This document shows, piece after piece, positions 1 through 8,135 of a stretch of DNA of 64,000 nucleotides. Below the pieces are notes generated by a model that saw nothing but the letters and a program-made list of their open reading frames with translations, made no database searches and was not told the origin of the DNA. Every line of letters starts with the position of its first letter. The first letter of the stretch is position 1. Both the position numbers and the translations under genes were made by a program. This DNA comes from Phycisphaerales bacterium PN19_bin_20 (GTDB taxonomy: Bacteria; Planctomycetota; Phycisphaerae; Phycisphaerales; UBA1924). The stretch lies in the NCBI GenBank assembly GCA_021173225.1, contig JAJOLK010000001.1:62001-126000 (forward strand), read 5' to 3'.

Positions 1-2
1 TC

Positions 3-2429
3 GTCGTTGCTGCCGGCACGTCGGTGGCCCTTGCGGCCCCGCAGGAGTTTGCGGAATTCAACAACGCGCTGAGCCTCAACCGCATCGGCCAGGTTTCGTC
101 GGCTGGGCTCGGTTCGCTGCCCAACGACACGCGGAACTTCAACTTTGTCGGCGGTTACGCCGTCCGGCACATCCAGGTTGAAGGTGAGATCATCCGCGAC
201 CTACCCTCTGGGCAGGACAGCTGGTTCGGCGAGGCGTGCATCCTGGTGACGCCACCGGGTGGGACGCCGTTTGTGATCCAGCCGATCGTCAGCGGCAATC
301 CGGGCCCGACGGTGACTGGTGGCGTGATCGCGGCGGGTGCCATCGGCATCCCCGTGAGCACCATTGCTGACGCGGTGGGCGCCTGGACCTTCGAGTTCTT
401 CGAGATGTGGGACGACAACGAGACCGCCCCGGCGGCTGGCGGCGGATCGGCCGCGGCCTCCCTCACGACCGCGACGGACGCGACGTGGACCCGCATCCGC
501 TTCACCCTTGACGACGCGGCCCCGACGGCCTTCGCCCCGGCTCTGCCCGCGGGCACCACGAGCTTTGCCACCTGGTCGGCGACGAACCAGAACTCGAACC
601 TCGTCAGCCTGCTGGACGCCCCGAACTTCACCACGACGGTCGGGGCTGGTACGAACATCATCGGCTGGCAGGTCTTCGGTCGCGTGACGGCCGTGGGTGC
701 CGCTGGCGGCGCGAATCAGGCCGGCAGCCTTGCTGACGATCCGGTTGTCCGCGTCGTGCCCCCGGGCCTGCCGCTGGACACCACGCTGGTCGGCGGCGCG
801 CTGCCGGTGCTGGGCAACAGCACTTCGAGTGCGACGGGCAACATCTCTATCGCCTACACCGGCTCGTTCCCCTCTGCGGGCACGTGGACGGCGGTGACCA
901 GCGAGGCGACCGACACGCTCGGCACGCCGATCAACCCGGTTGACAACGTCTGGAACGAGATCACCATCCGCCTGATCGACTCGATCGGCACCCCGACGGC
1001 GACTGTCGACCTGGGCACGCTCGTCGCGGGCACGCCTTCGACGGCCAACTTTGCGATCACGGCCCCGGGCCAGACTCGCTGGGTCAGGTTCACCCTGCCG
1101 ACGAGCGTCCGCTTCCCCAACGAGGCGGCACTGCGGATCGACACTGAGATCAGCCAGACGGTGCTGACCAGCAGCGTGACTGCGGCTTCGCAGCGCAACA
1201 CCGCGATCGCCCTGTTCCGTAACGACGGCGTCCGCGTTTCGGCCGACTTTGCTGACGGCTCTGACTCGCTGGGCCAGATCACCTTTGGTTACGACAATCT
1301 CACCGGCGCGCCAGCCTCTATTGGCCTGGCGGGCAGCACCGCAGGTGCTCTCTACAACGGTCGTGACGGGTTCTTGGACGCGGGCATCTTCTGGCTGGGC
1401 GTTACGGCCGGCGACGCGGGTGTGACGGTTGGCCCCGGCTTCTTCGCGGTCAACAACCCCGCAACGAACCTGACGGTCTCGACGGGCGCGGGCATCGTGG
1501 TCAACGTTGGTCTGTTCAACCCGGCCCCGCAGGCCCAGAACGCCGCCAACGCCCCGGCGACGCCCGGCGCTCAGAACTTCGGTCTCGTCGGCGTGCTCAA
1601 CGGTGACGGGACAACCGAGGACATCAACACCGCAGTGGCCGACTACGCCGCGGGCACAAGCGTCACGGCCCCGCTGAACGTGCAGTGGTTCCGCTTCCTC
1701 ACGGGCCGTGCGGCGAGCGTTGCCAGCGGCTTCTACGTTGACTTGGATACGGCGGGCACCGCCATTGCTGAGACGGCCAATCCGCTCAACCCGCTGGCGC
1801 CGCTGATCGACGCCAACGACACCGAGATGGCCATCTACACCGGCCAGGGCAACCTCATCGCCAAGAACGATGACTTTGATGCCAACCTCAACGACATCGA
1901 CTTCGTCCTGACCAGCGGCCTGTCGTTCGGCCGGACCGCGACGCCGCGGCCCTATCCGCTGCCCGGTGGCACCGCGTTCGCTGGCCAGGGGGGCATCCTG
2001 CCCGTCGGCACCTACTTCGTCGCCGGCACCATGTTTAACGTTGTGTTTGGTCTTAATGACCCGGCCGACGCGAACGTCGCTGCCTCGACTCGCGCCACCG
2101 ACGGCACCCGTAGCGATACCAACTTCACGGTTGGGCGTCGGGCGCTGGCGGCCGGCTCAATCTCGCAGCCCGGTACGCTGACGGTCAACGTCCGCACCAA
2201 TATGCCGCTGGCCTGCGGCGAGTCTGACATCGCCGGTCCGGGCCCGACGGCGGGTGCTGACGGCGAGCTGACGGCCGACGACGTCATCTTCTTCATCAGC
2301 AACTTCACCTCCAACACCCTTGCGGTCGCCGATATCGCTGGCCCGGGCCCGTCGCCGGGTGCTGACGGCGAGCTGACGGCCGACGACATCATCCTGTTCA
2401 TCAACCGCTTCACCGGCGGCTGCATCTAA
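3..2429 (+). CDS. Secreted GC-type dockerin protein (5' end outside window)
   Basis: The frame is open to the window edge and its first codons read VVAAGTSVALAAPQE, the end of a signal peptide, so the start lies upstream; the internal GTG at 24 is not the likely start. The long middle is rich in Ala, Gly, Thr, Asn and Asp and looks like extracellular beta-sandwich material. A stretch with WFRF, then RAAS and FYVD, followed by a Lys-Asn-Asp-Asp motif resembles bacterial pre-peptidase C-terminal (PPC) domains. The last ~75 residues are a double dockerin: Cys, SDIAGPGP, ADGELTADD, a hydrophobic helix, then a second unit ending in Gly-Gly-Cys-Ile. Dockerins bind Ca2+ and partner modules; for the GC type the partner is not known to me. 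First of four similar genes on this strand. The biochemical function of the middle is not recognised. Confidence 0.85.
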   Translation, partial: VVAAGTSVALAAPQEFAEFNNALSLNRIGQVSSAGLGSLPNDTRNFNFVGGYAVRHIQVEGEIIRDLPSGQDSWFGEACILVTPPGGTPFVIQPIVSGNPGPTVTGGVIAAGAIGIPVSTIADAVGAWTFEFFEMWDDNETAPAAGGGSAAASLTTATDATWTRIRFTLDDAAPTAFAPALPAGTTSFATWSATNQNSNLVSLLDAPNFTTTVGAGTNIIGWQVFGRVTAVGAAGGANQAGSLADDPVVRVVPPGLPLDTTLVGGALPVLGNSTSSATGNISIAYTGSFPSAGTWTAVTSEATDTLGTPINPVDNVWNEITIRLIDSIGTPTATVDLGTLVAGTPSTANFAITAPGQTRWVRFTLPTSVRFPNEAALRIDTEISQTVLTSSVTAASQRNTAIALFRNDGVRVSADFADGSDSLGQITFGYDNLTGAPASIGLAGSTAGALYNGRDGFLDAGIFWLGVTAGDAGVTVGPGFFAVNNPATNLTVSTGAGIVVNVGLFNPAPQAQNAANAPATPGAQNFGLVGVLNGDGTTEDINTAVADYAAGTSVTAPLNVQWFRFLTGRAASVASGFYVDLDTAGTAIAETANPLNPLAPLIDANDTEMAIYTGQGNLIAKNDDFDANLNDIDFVLTSGLSFGRTATPRPYPLPGGTAFAGQGGILPVGTYFVAGTMFNVVFGLNDPADANVAASTRATDGTRSDTNFTVGRRALAAGSISQPGTLTVNVRTNMPLACGESDIAGPGPTAGADGELTADDVIFFISNFTSNTLAVADIAGPGPSPGADGELTADDIILFINRFTGGCI

Positions 2430-2482
2430 GCCTTCGTAATCGTCGGGCCTCGATAAGTGCTGGTAAACGCATCTGCCTACGC

Positions 2483-2513
2483 AAGGCCCAGGGTCTGACC
2501 CCTGGGCCTTTTT
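2483..2513 (+). terminator. Rho-independent terminator after the first dockerin gene
   Basis: A perfect 11-bp stem (AAGGCCCAGGG / CCCTGGGCCTT) with a 6-base loop is followed by a run of T. It lies about 55 bases after the stop at 2429 and should end that transcript before the next gene at 2798. Confidence 0.85.
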
Positions 2514-2797
2514 CGTGCGCACAGCGAGGCCCGCAATTCACGGCTGATCGGGGGCTGTGTGGGAGTGTGGCGGCGGTGAGTGGGGGGGCGGAGTGCGAGG
2601 GCGTAAAACATCAGCACTTGGCTGGCCCGTTGGGTGATCCTGGGGCATCCTTAGGTTGGCCGGATTCGTAAGGTTGTTCGGCGTGGGCGACGCGTGCGCG
2701 CGGGCGGTCCGGCCGATACTCTGGTGGCAGGGGCTGCTGTCTTGGCGGGCCCGCGCGTTTCTCGGACGCTTGAAGGCAGTGATTGCAAGGACCCGTG

Positions 2798-5260
2798 ATG
2801 AATAACGCTCTGTCAAACGCCGGTGTCGGGGTGTCGAGGGTGTTTGTGCGCGCGGCCTTCGCCGGCCTGGTGGCGGTCGCGTCGCTGGCGGGCGTGGCCG
2901 GCGCGCAGACGTGCGACCGTGACGTGCGCGATCTGCCCGGGCCCTTTCCGCTCGGTGGGACGAGCACGCCCAACCTCACGCTGAACCACACGTTCACGGG
3001 CGGGTACGCGATTGGGAGCATCTGCGTGGCGGGCACGGTCGAGCGGTTGGCGGGAGGGACCCGCGCGAGCGATCTGCGGTTGACGATCTTCCGCAACAAT
3101 ACGATTGTGGTCAGCGATCAGCCGCTCTCGATTAATGGCGACACGAGCGCCGGCGGGTTGGTGCCGTTTGTGGCGAGCTTTGCGGCCGCGGGCGCAGGGC
3201 CGGGCCTCTACCGATTTGTCTTTCGCGACGCGGTCGATCAGCCTGGCGAGGACGTGAACCTGCGTGACATCCGCCTCGCGGCGACGGTGGTTGGTGCCAG
3301 CGGTGGCGGTGGCGGCGGCGGCGGCGGCAACGGGCCGGACCTTCCTCCGCTGGCGAGTCTGGACTTCCGCGGCTCGGGCTTCCAGTCCTACCCGACGCAG
3401 TTTCTGCGGGGCGATGTCGCAACTGACCCGCCCGTGGGCGAGCGATTCAATGCCCCCACCGCGTGGTACATAGTCTCGCTGCCTGACGACTACAACCGCT
3501 TCACCGGGCGGTACCTTGACCTGACGACGGCGGGCTCGGGCCTGGTGGTGCGCAACGCCCAGGGCGTGCCCGAGGATCTGCCCCCGGTGGTCGATGTGGT
3601 GTCGCTGAGCTCGTGCTTCTACCGCGAGAACGGCCAGTTGATCGCGCTGGACTCGTTCAGCGGTCGTGACTTGACCACGGCGCTCTCGTTTGGGGTCGGC
3701 AGCTCACTAGACGTGAACCTCCAGCCCGGCGACCTGAGCGTGATCGACCCGTACGACAGGTTCTTTTCGGGCGGCGACGGCGGCGACCTCTCGCGCGGGA
3801 CGTACTTCATCGGCATCTCGCAGTTTGAGACCGTGGCGCTGGACAACTCGGTGGTGCAGCGTACTGGCCCGCGCCGCCAATTTGAGACGCGGGTAAGGCT
3901 TAGGGCCCGGTGGGGTGAGCGGCCGATCGTGCTGCCGGCGATCCCTGTGGCCCGCGACCTGGGCCTAAACCCCACGATCGTGCCGCGCGAGCTGACGATG
4001 GCCGCCGACGAGGTTCAGTGGTTCAGCTTTAGAGCGTCGCAGATCAACCAGTTCCAGCGCGGGTGGATGGACATCTCGACGAACCAAACCCCGCCGACTA
4101 TCAATCCGCTCGCTTCGACGACGCTGCTGGTCTACGGCCCCGGCGGGCGTTACGGCAACCGGGCCGACTTTGACAGCGGCTTTGGGGCGCTGTCGTTCCT
4201 GTCGCTGGGGTCCGGCTCGCAGACTCCTGCGTCCGCGGCGGTTGGTGACGCGTTCAACTTCCTCGGACAGCCCTTTGACGTCTTTAGCAACGGGTTCAGC
4301 GGGTCGCTGGATGACCAGCTTTACTACCTGGCGGTGATGGGCACGACGTACTACGCGTCGCCGTTTGGTTTCGCGCAGCGCCAGCTTTACGGGAACTACT
4401 GGACGATCCGCGTGCGCGACAGCTACATCGAGCCGACGGATTTGGACTTCAACGCGCTGCGGACGGCCGCGACGGCGGGCACGATCAGGCTGAAGGTCAC
4501 CAGCGGGACCAAGCCCGCGCCGGGTGGGTCGGCGCCGGGCGGTGCCGAGGACCTGGGCACGGTCAACATCGGGCAGGTCGTGCGCGTCTTCGGGCTTGGG
4601 CCCGATTATGGCGACACCACGGTGAAGTGGTATCGCTTTAGCAACGAGCGGGCCGCGTCGATCGACAACCGGCGCTATGTGGACATCTGGACCAGTGAGG
4701 TGCTTGACGACCCGCTGACCGGCGGCGACACAATCCTGGCGATCTTCGCCCCCAACGGCGCGATGATCGACGACGATAATGCGGCGGTGGGCGATTACGC
4801 GGCTCTGACCTTTGGTGCCGACATTCCGATCCGCCAGCTTGACAACGACAGCCCGCTGGACGGGCGCGACGGCGTGCTGCCGACGGGGCTGTACTACATC
4901 GGCGTTGGCTCGTACCCCGGGCTCAACCTCCCGTCGCTGTTCAACCAGGCCTTTGTGGTCACGACTTCGCAGCGCAACGCCGAGGACACGGGGCTGGTCA
5001 GGCTGACGATCAATGCCGGCATCACGACCTCCTGCGGCGCGTCGGACATTGCCGGTAATGGCCAGACTGATGGTGCTGACGGCGAGCTGACCAGCGACGA
5101 CCTGATCGTGTTCGTCAACCGCTTCGTAACGCGGGACGCGCGGTCTGACGTGGCCAGCAGCGGGCAGATCCGCGGGGCCGACGGGGAGTGGACCGCCGAC
5201 GACATCATCATCTTCATCAACGACTTTGTAAACCCCCCGGCGGGTTGCGGCCAGGTCTGA
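2798..5260 (+). CDS. Secreted GC-type dockerin protein with PPC-like domains
   Basis: The ATG at 2798 is preferred over the upstream in-frame TTG at 2783 because AAGGA lies 6 bases before it and a good signal peptide follows (basic start, hydrophobic stretch, cleavage near AGA-Q, residues ~1-36). The product is 820 residues. After a run of nine glycines (around 3302-3330) come extracellular-looking segments; one has WYRF, then RAAS and YVDI, like the first gene, so the two are paralogues. Asp/Asn-rich beta segments resemble PPC domains. The C-terminus is a two-unit dockerin (SDIAGNGQ, ADGELTSDD, then SDVASSGQ, ADGEWTADD), preceded by Cys and closed by Ala-Gly-Cys. Export, then Ca2+-dependent attachment or assembly outside the cell, is inferred. 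No catalytic motif seen. Confidence 0.85.
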   Translation: MNNALSNAGVGVSRVFVRAAFAGLVAVASLAGVAGAQTCDRDVRDLPGPFPLGGTSTPNLTLNHTFTGGYAIGSICVAGTVERLAGGTRASDLRLTIFRNNTIVVSDQPLSINGDTSAGGLVPFVASFAAAGAGPGLYRFVFRDAVDQPGEDVNLRDIRLAATVVGASGGGGGGGGGNGPDLPPLASLDFRGSGFQSYPTQFLRGDVATDPPVGERFNAPTAWYIVSLPDDYNRFTGRYLDLTTAGSGLVVRNAQGVPEDLPPVVDVVSLSSCFYRENGQLIALDSFSGRDLTTALSFGVGSSLDVNLQPGDLSVIDPYDRFFSGGDGGDLSRGTYFIGISQFETVALDNSVVQRTGPRRQFETRVRLRARWGERPIVLPAIPVARDLGLNPTIVPRELTMAADEVQWFSFRASQINQFQRGWMDISTNQTPPTINPLASTTLLVYGPGGRYGNRADFDSGFGALSFLSLGSGSQTPASAAVGDAFNFLGQPFDVFSNGFSGSLDDQLYYLAVMGTTYYASPFGFAQRQLYGNYWTIRVRDSYIEPTDLDFNALRTAATAGTIRLKVTSGTKPAPGGSAPGGAEDLGTVNIGQVVRVFGLGPDYGDTTVKWYRFSNERAASIDNRRYVDIWTSEVLDDPLTGGDTILAIFAPNGAMIDDDNAAVGDYAALTFGADIPIRQLDNDSPLDGRDGVLPTGLYYIGVGSYPGLNLPSLFNQAFVVTTSQRNAEDTGLVRLTINAGITTSCGASDIAGNGQTDGADGELTSDDLIVFVNRFVTRDARSDVASSGQIRGADGEWTADDIIIFINDFVNPPAGCGQV

Positions 5261-5318
5261 GCCTCGGCGCAGTTGCGGTTTGTGCGTAGCCGCCGGGCGG
5301 CAGGCCGATATCGGCGGT

Positions 5319-6506
5319 ATGGAGAAGCTCTGCCCGGTACACGTTGTTGGTCTGCGTGGCGTTGGAGCTGATGCTCTGGCGTTCGCACTGAGCTTGGCCA
5401 TCTGGGCAGGCGCGGCCCGCGCGCAGCCGGTTGCTGAGGCCGAGCCCAATGACGCGGCGGCGGCGGCCAACCTTGCTGTCATGGCCAGCGGCGGCAGCGT
5501 TACGGGCACTACCACCGGTTCGACGGGCGTGAACGGCAACAGCAACAGCCCGGACTGGTTCCGACTGCGCATCAGCGCCACCCCCACGCTTGTGCAGCAA
5601 CACCGCGTGACGCTCTCTAGCTCGCGCAGCGGGCACACCGGCGTGCTGGGCGTGACGCGCTTTGGTGAAGGCGCAGTCGAGGGGCAGGTCAGCGCCTTCC
5701 AGTTCACCAGCGTCAACACCACGCCCGCGCGCTTCAACCAGTTCTACACCTTTGGCGTCAGCACCGCTGACGTGCTGCTGCGCGTCACCGGGACGGCTCA
5801 AACGGTTGACCCCTACAGCGCGACGCTGGCGAGTACGACCGTGACGCCGACCGTGCTGTTGCCGCAGATCGTGTCGGGGACCGTCACCATGACCACCGAG
5901 AATGCCGGGCACACCACCGACACCGAGCTGTTCCTGTTTGACATGAGCACAGGGCAGCTGCTGGCGCAGAACGACAACGCGCTGGTGGCGGGGGGCGGGT
6001 CCACGTCGCTCAGCCGCGTCGTGTTTACGGTCCGGGCGGGGACGGGCTACCTGGTGGCAAGTGGACCGTTTGATACATCGAGCAATGTGGCGGCGGACCC
6101 GCTGATTGATGCCGTGACTTCTGGGACGTTGGCTTCATCACCCGGGGTGCTGATCAGCTCGAGCACCATGGCGACGGCGGATCTTTCGCTGCTGGTCCAG
6201 GGCACCTGGCAGGGCACGGCCCGCAGCGAGCGGGTTGCGCTGGCACGGCCGGGGCCGTATGGGGTCGCGTTCGCCAGCTTCACGCTGGGGTGCAACCCGG
6301 CAGATCTCGCGGGCCCAGGGCAGACCACAACGCCTGACGGGCAGCTCACGGCCGACGACATCATCCTGTATATTGCGCGGTTTCTGGCCCGGAACCCCCG
6401 GGCCGATCTGGCGCGGCCCGGCCCGGATCTGGGGTCGGACGGGGAGTTCACGGCGGACGACCTGATCGTGTTCATCCGAGACTTTGCCGCTGGCTGCCCG
6501 GGCTGA
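5319..6506 (+). CDS. Secreted GC-type dockerin protein with PPC domain
   Basis: The ATG at 5319 (MEKLCPVH) is chosen because a plausible signal peptide follows, with cleavage near ARA-Q; the reading frame is open further upstream but that part is not signal-like. Product 395 residues. The mature N-terminus begins EAEPNDAAAAA and continues to a SPDWFRLRI segment, the usual opening of a PPC domain. A second segment with ELFLFD and NDNA is a further PPC-like half. The C-terminus is a dockerin pair (CNPADLAGPG, PDGQLTADD, then ADLARPGP, SDGEFTADD) ending Ala-Gly-Cys-Pro-Gly. No obvious ribosome site or terminator is visible, and the stop of the previous gene is only 58 bases upstream, so the two may be co-transcribed. 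Confidence 0.8.
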   Translation: MEKLCPVHVVGLRGVGADALAFALSLAIWAGAARAQPVAEAEPNDAAAAANLAVMASGGSVTGTTTGSTGVNGNSNSPDWFRLRISATPTLVQQHRVTLSSSRSGHTGVLGVTRFGEGAVEGQVSAFQFTSVNTTPARFNQFYTFGVSTADVLLRVTGTAQTVDPYSATLASTTVTPTVLLPQIVSGTVTMTTENAGHTTDTELFLFDMSTGQLLAQNDNALVAGGGSTSLSRVVFTVRAGTGYLVASGPFDTSSNVAADPLIDAVTSGTLASSPGVLISSSTMATADLSLLVQGTWQGTARSERVALARPGPYGVAFASFTLGCNPADLAGPGQTTTPDGQLTADDIILYIARFLARNPRADLARPGPDLGSDGEFTADDLIVFIRDFAAGCPG

Positions 6507-6715
6507 GGCCCTGCCCCGCCGGGGTCTGATGGTCGGCCCTTGCGGATTGGCCTGGGGGAGCTGGGCGGCCCCAACGGCCGCGGTCGATGTGAGCGGTCTG
6601 GGGTGCTTGCGGTTTGCCCGGGGCCGAGTCTTGAGGTATCTTAGAGATCGTACAGGATAGTTCCTTGGATCGGTCGCTCGCGCGCGGCTCTGGCCGCGCT
6701 GGCAGGGAGGTTCAG

Positions 6716-7900
6716 ATGAACGAGTCACTTAGTCGTAGATTTGGGCGCGTTGATGCTGCTTCGGCGCGCTTTGCTGGCGCGGCGCGATTGGCTGGCGCGG
6801 CGGTGGCGATTGCGCTGGCGAGCGGTGCGGCCCACGCTCAGCAGTACCGCGCGACAATCGGCACAACGGCGACGGCCACGAGCACCACCGGCGTGACGCT
6901 GAACTTCACCAGCACGATCAAGGGCACGTACGTGCCGGTGACCAACACCGCCGGAACGCGGACGATCCTGGGCAACTTCAACATCTTTTTTCCAGGCTCG
7001 CCGCCAGCGGCGCCGCGCAACGACAATTGCCCGCTCAACGGGTCGGGCACGGGCAGCGGCACGAGCACGACCAGCCCGCGCGGGACGTACACCCTGCGGT
7101 ACAACAGCTTCTCGCGGACCGTGGAACTCTTCGGGCTCAACACGGACCTGACGGGCCCCTCGCCCGACCCGTCGCTGGCACTCACCGCGCTGCTGACTTA
7201 CAGCTCATTTCGCGTGGTGGTGACGCCCACAAGCACCTACAACTACCCGTTTCTCGGCTCTGCGCTCTCGCTGCCACTGGGATCTGCGACGATCACCGAC
7301 CAGTCGCTGGTGCAAAGCGGCCCGGCGTCAGCGACGGGCACGCCGCGGGCGGGCGGGGGTGTTGACTTTACGATGAGCGTCCCGGTTCGCTTGGTGGGGC
7401 AATCGAACTTTCAGGGGCAGCTGATCCCGATTGATGCCCCGGCGGAGGTGCAGCTCGCTGGCTGGCTGGTGCCCGCGGGTGCGACGGCGACGAGCCAACT
7501 GAGCGCCGCGAGCCTGACGATCACCCAGGCGCTTCCGCCGGTGCCGGGCGACCCGCTGAACCCGACGCCCTTTCTACTGCCCCCGCCGCCGCTAACTACC
7601 GGCCCCGACGCGGCGGTGTTGGCGGTCTTCAACGTGACGGGCGGGAGCGTGAATCTGGGCGGGAGCGCAACGCTTCCGGGGAGTGCGCAGCGGACCAGCA
7701 TCGCGGACGTGGGCGGGTCTGGCCAGAGCCGCGGGCCCGACGGCGAGCGGACGGCGGACGACATCATCGTGTTCATCGCTGCGTTCACGGCGGCTGATCC
7801 GCTGGCGGATATCGCGGGCGCGGGCCCGACGGAGGTCCCGGACGGGCAGTACACCGCCGACGACATCATCGTGTTCATCAACTCGTTCTTGAGTTCTTGA
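6716..7900 (+). CDS. Secreted protein with a cysteine-free dockerin pair
   Basis: The ATG at 6716 has GGGAGG five bases upstream and is followed by a signal peptide with cleavage near AHA-Q. Product 394 residues. The body is Thr/Ser/Gly/Pro-rich and beta-strand-like and is not recognised. The C-terminal 70 residues hold two dockerin units (SIADVGGSGQ, PDGERTADDIIVFI; DIAGAGPT, PDGQYTADDIIVFI). Unlike the three genes upstream it lacks both the Cys before the first unit and the Gly-Cys after the second, ending Phe-Leu-Ser-Ser. Position and dockerin type make it the fourth member of the tandem cluster. Confidence 0.82.
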   Translation: MNESLSRRFGRVDAASARFAGAARLAGAAVAIALASGAAHAQQYRATIGTTATATSTTGVTLNFTSTIKGTYVPVTNTAGTRTILGNFNIFFPGSPPAAPRNDNCPLNGSGTGSGTSTTSPRGTYTLRYNSFSRTVELFGLNTDLTGPSPDPSLALTALLTYSSFRVVVTPTSTYNYPFLGSALSLPLGSATITDQSLVQSGPASATGTPRAGGGVDFTMSVPVRLVGQSNFQGQLIPIDAPAEVQLAGWLVPAGATATSQLSAASLTITQALPPVPGDPLNPTPFLLPPPPLTTGPDAAVLAVFNVTGGSVNLGGSATLPGSAQRTSIADVGGSGQSRGPDGERTADDIIVFIAAFTAADPLADIAGAGPTEVPDGQYTADDIIVFINSFLSS

Positions 7901-7935
7901 GGGTCTGCGGGGCGCGCGTGCCACGGGCCCGAGAA

Positions 7936-8000
7936 CAGGGTTGGGCAGAAGTCAGGGTTGGGCTGAAGTCAGGGTTCGGCTGAAGTCAGGGATTGGCTGG
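7936..8000 (+). repeat. 17-base tandem repeat, 3.8 copies
   Basis: Three full units (CAGGGTTGGGCAGAAGT and close variants) and a partial fourth run head to tail in the gap between the fourth dockerin gene and the next coding region. Units differ by one or two bases. Their sequence is purine-rich on this strand and pyrimidine-rich on the other. Confidence 0.9.
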
Positions 8001-8135
8001 TTAGTTGGAAGGTCCGATGTGGCAGGCACACCCCGCCCAAGTGGAACAGTCGGCCCACGCGAAAGGTTATGGATGATCCGGTTCTTTGATGGACCACCAA
8101 GCTGGTCGATCCGCTCCATTGTAGGAGTAGGCGCT

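Noticed and set aside
24-2429. GTG at 24 as start of the first gene
   Set aside because: The frame is open to the window edge and the residues before 24 complete a signal peptide, so the start is upstream.
3965-5737. 590-codon leftward open frame opposite the dockerin genes
   Set aside because: Crosses two real genes and their gap; Arg/Val/Ala-rich with no recognisable domain.
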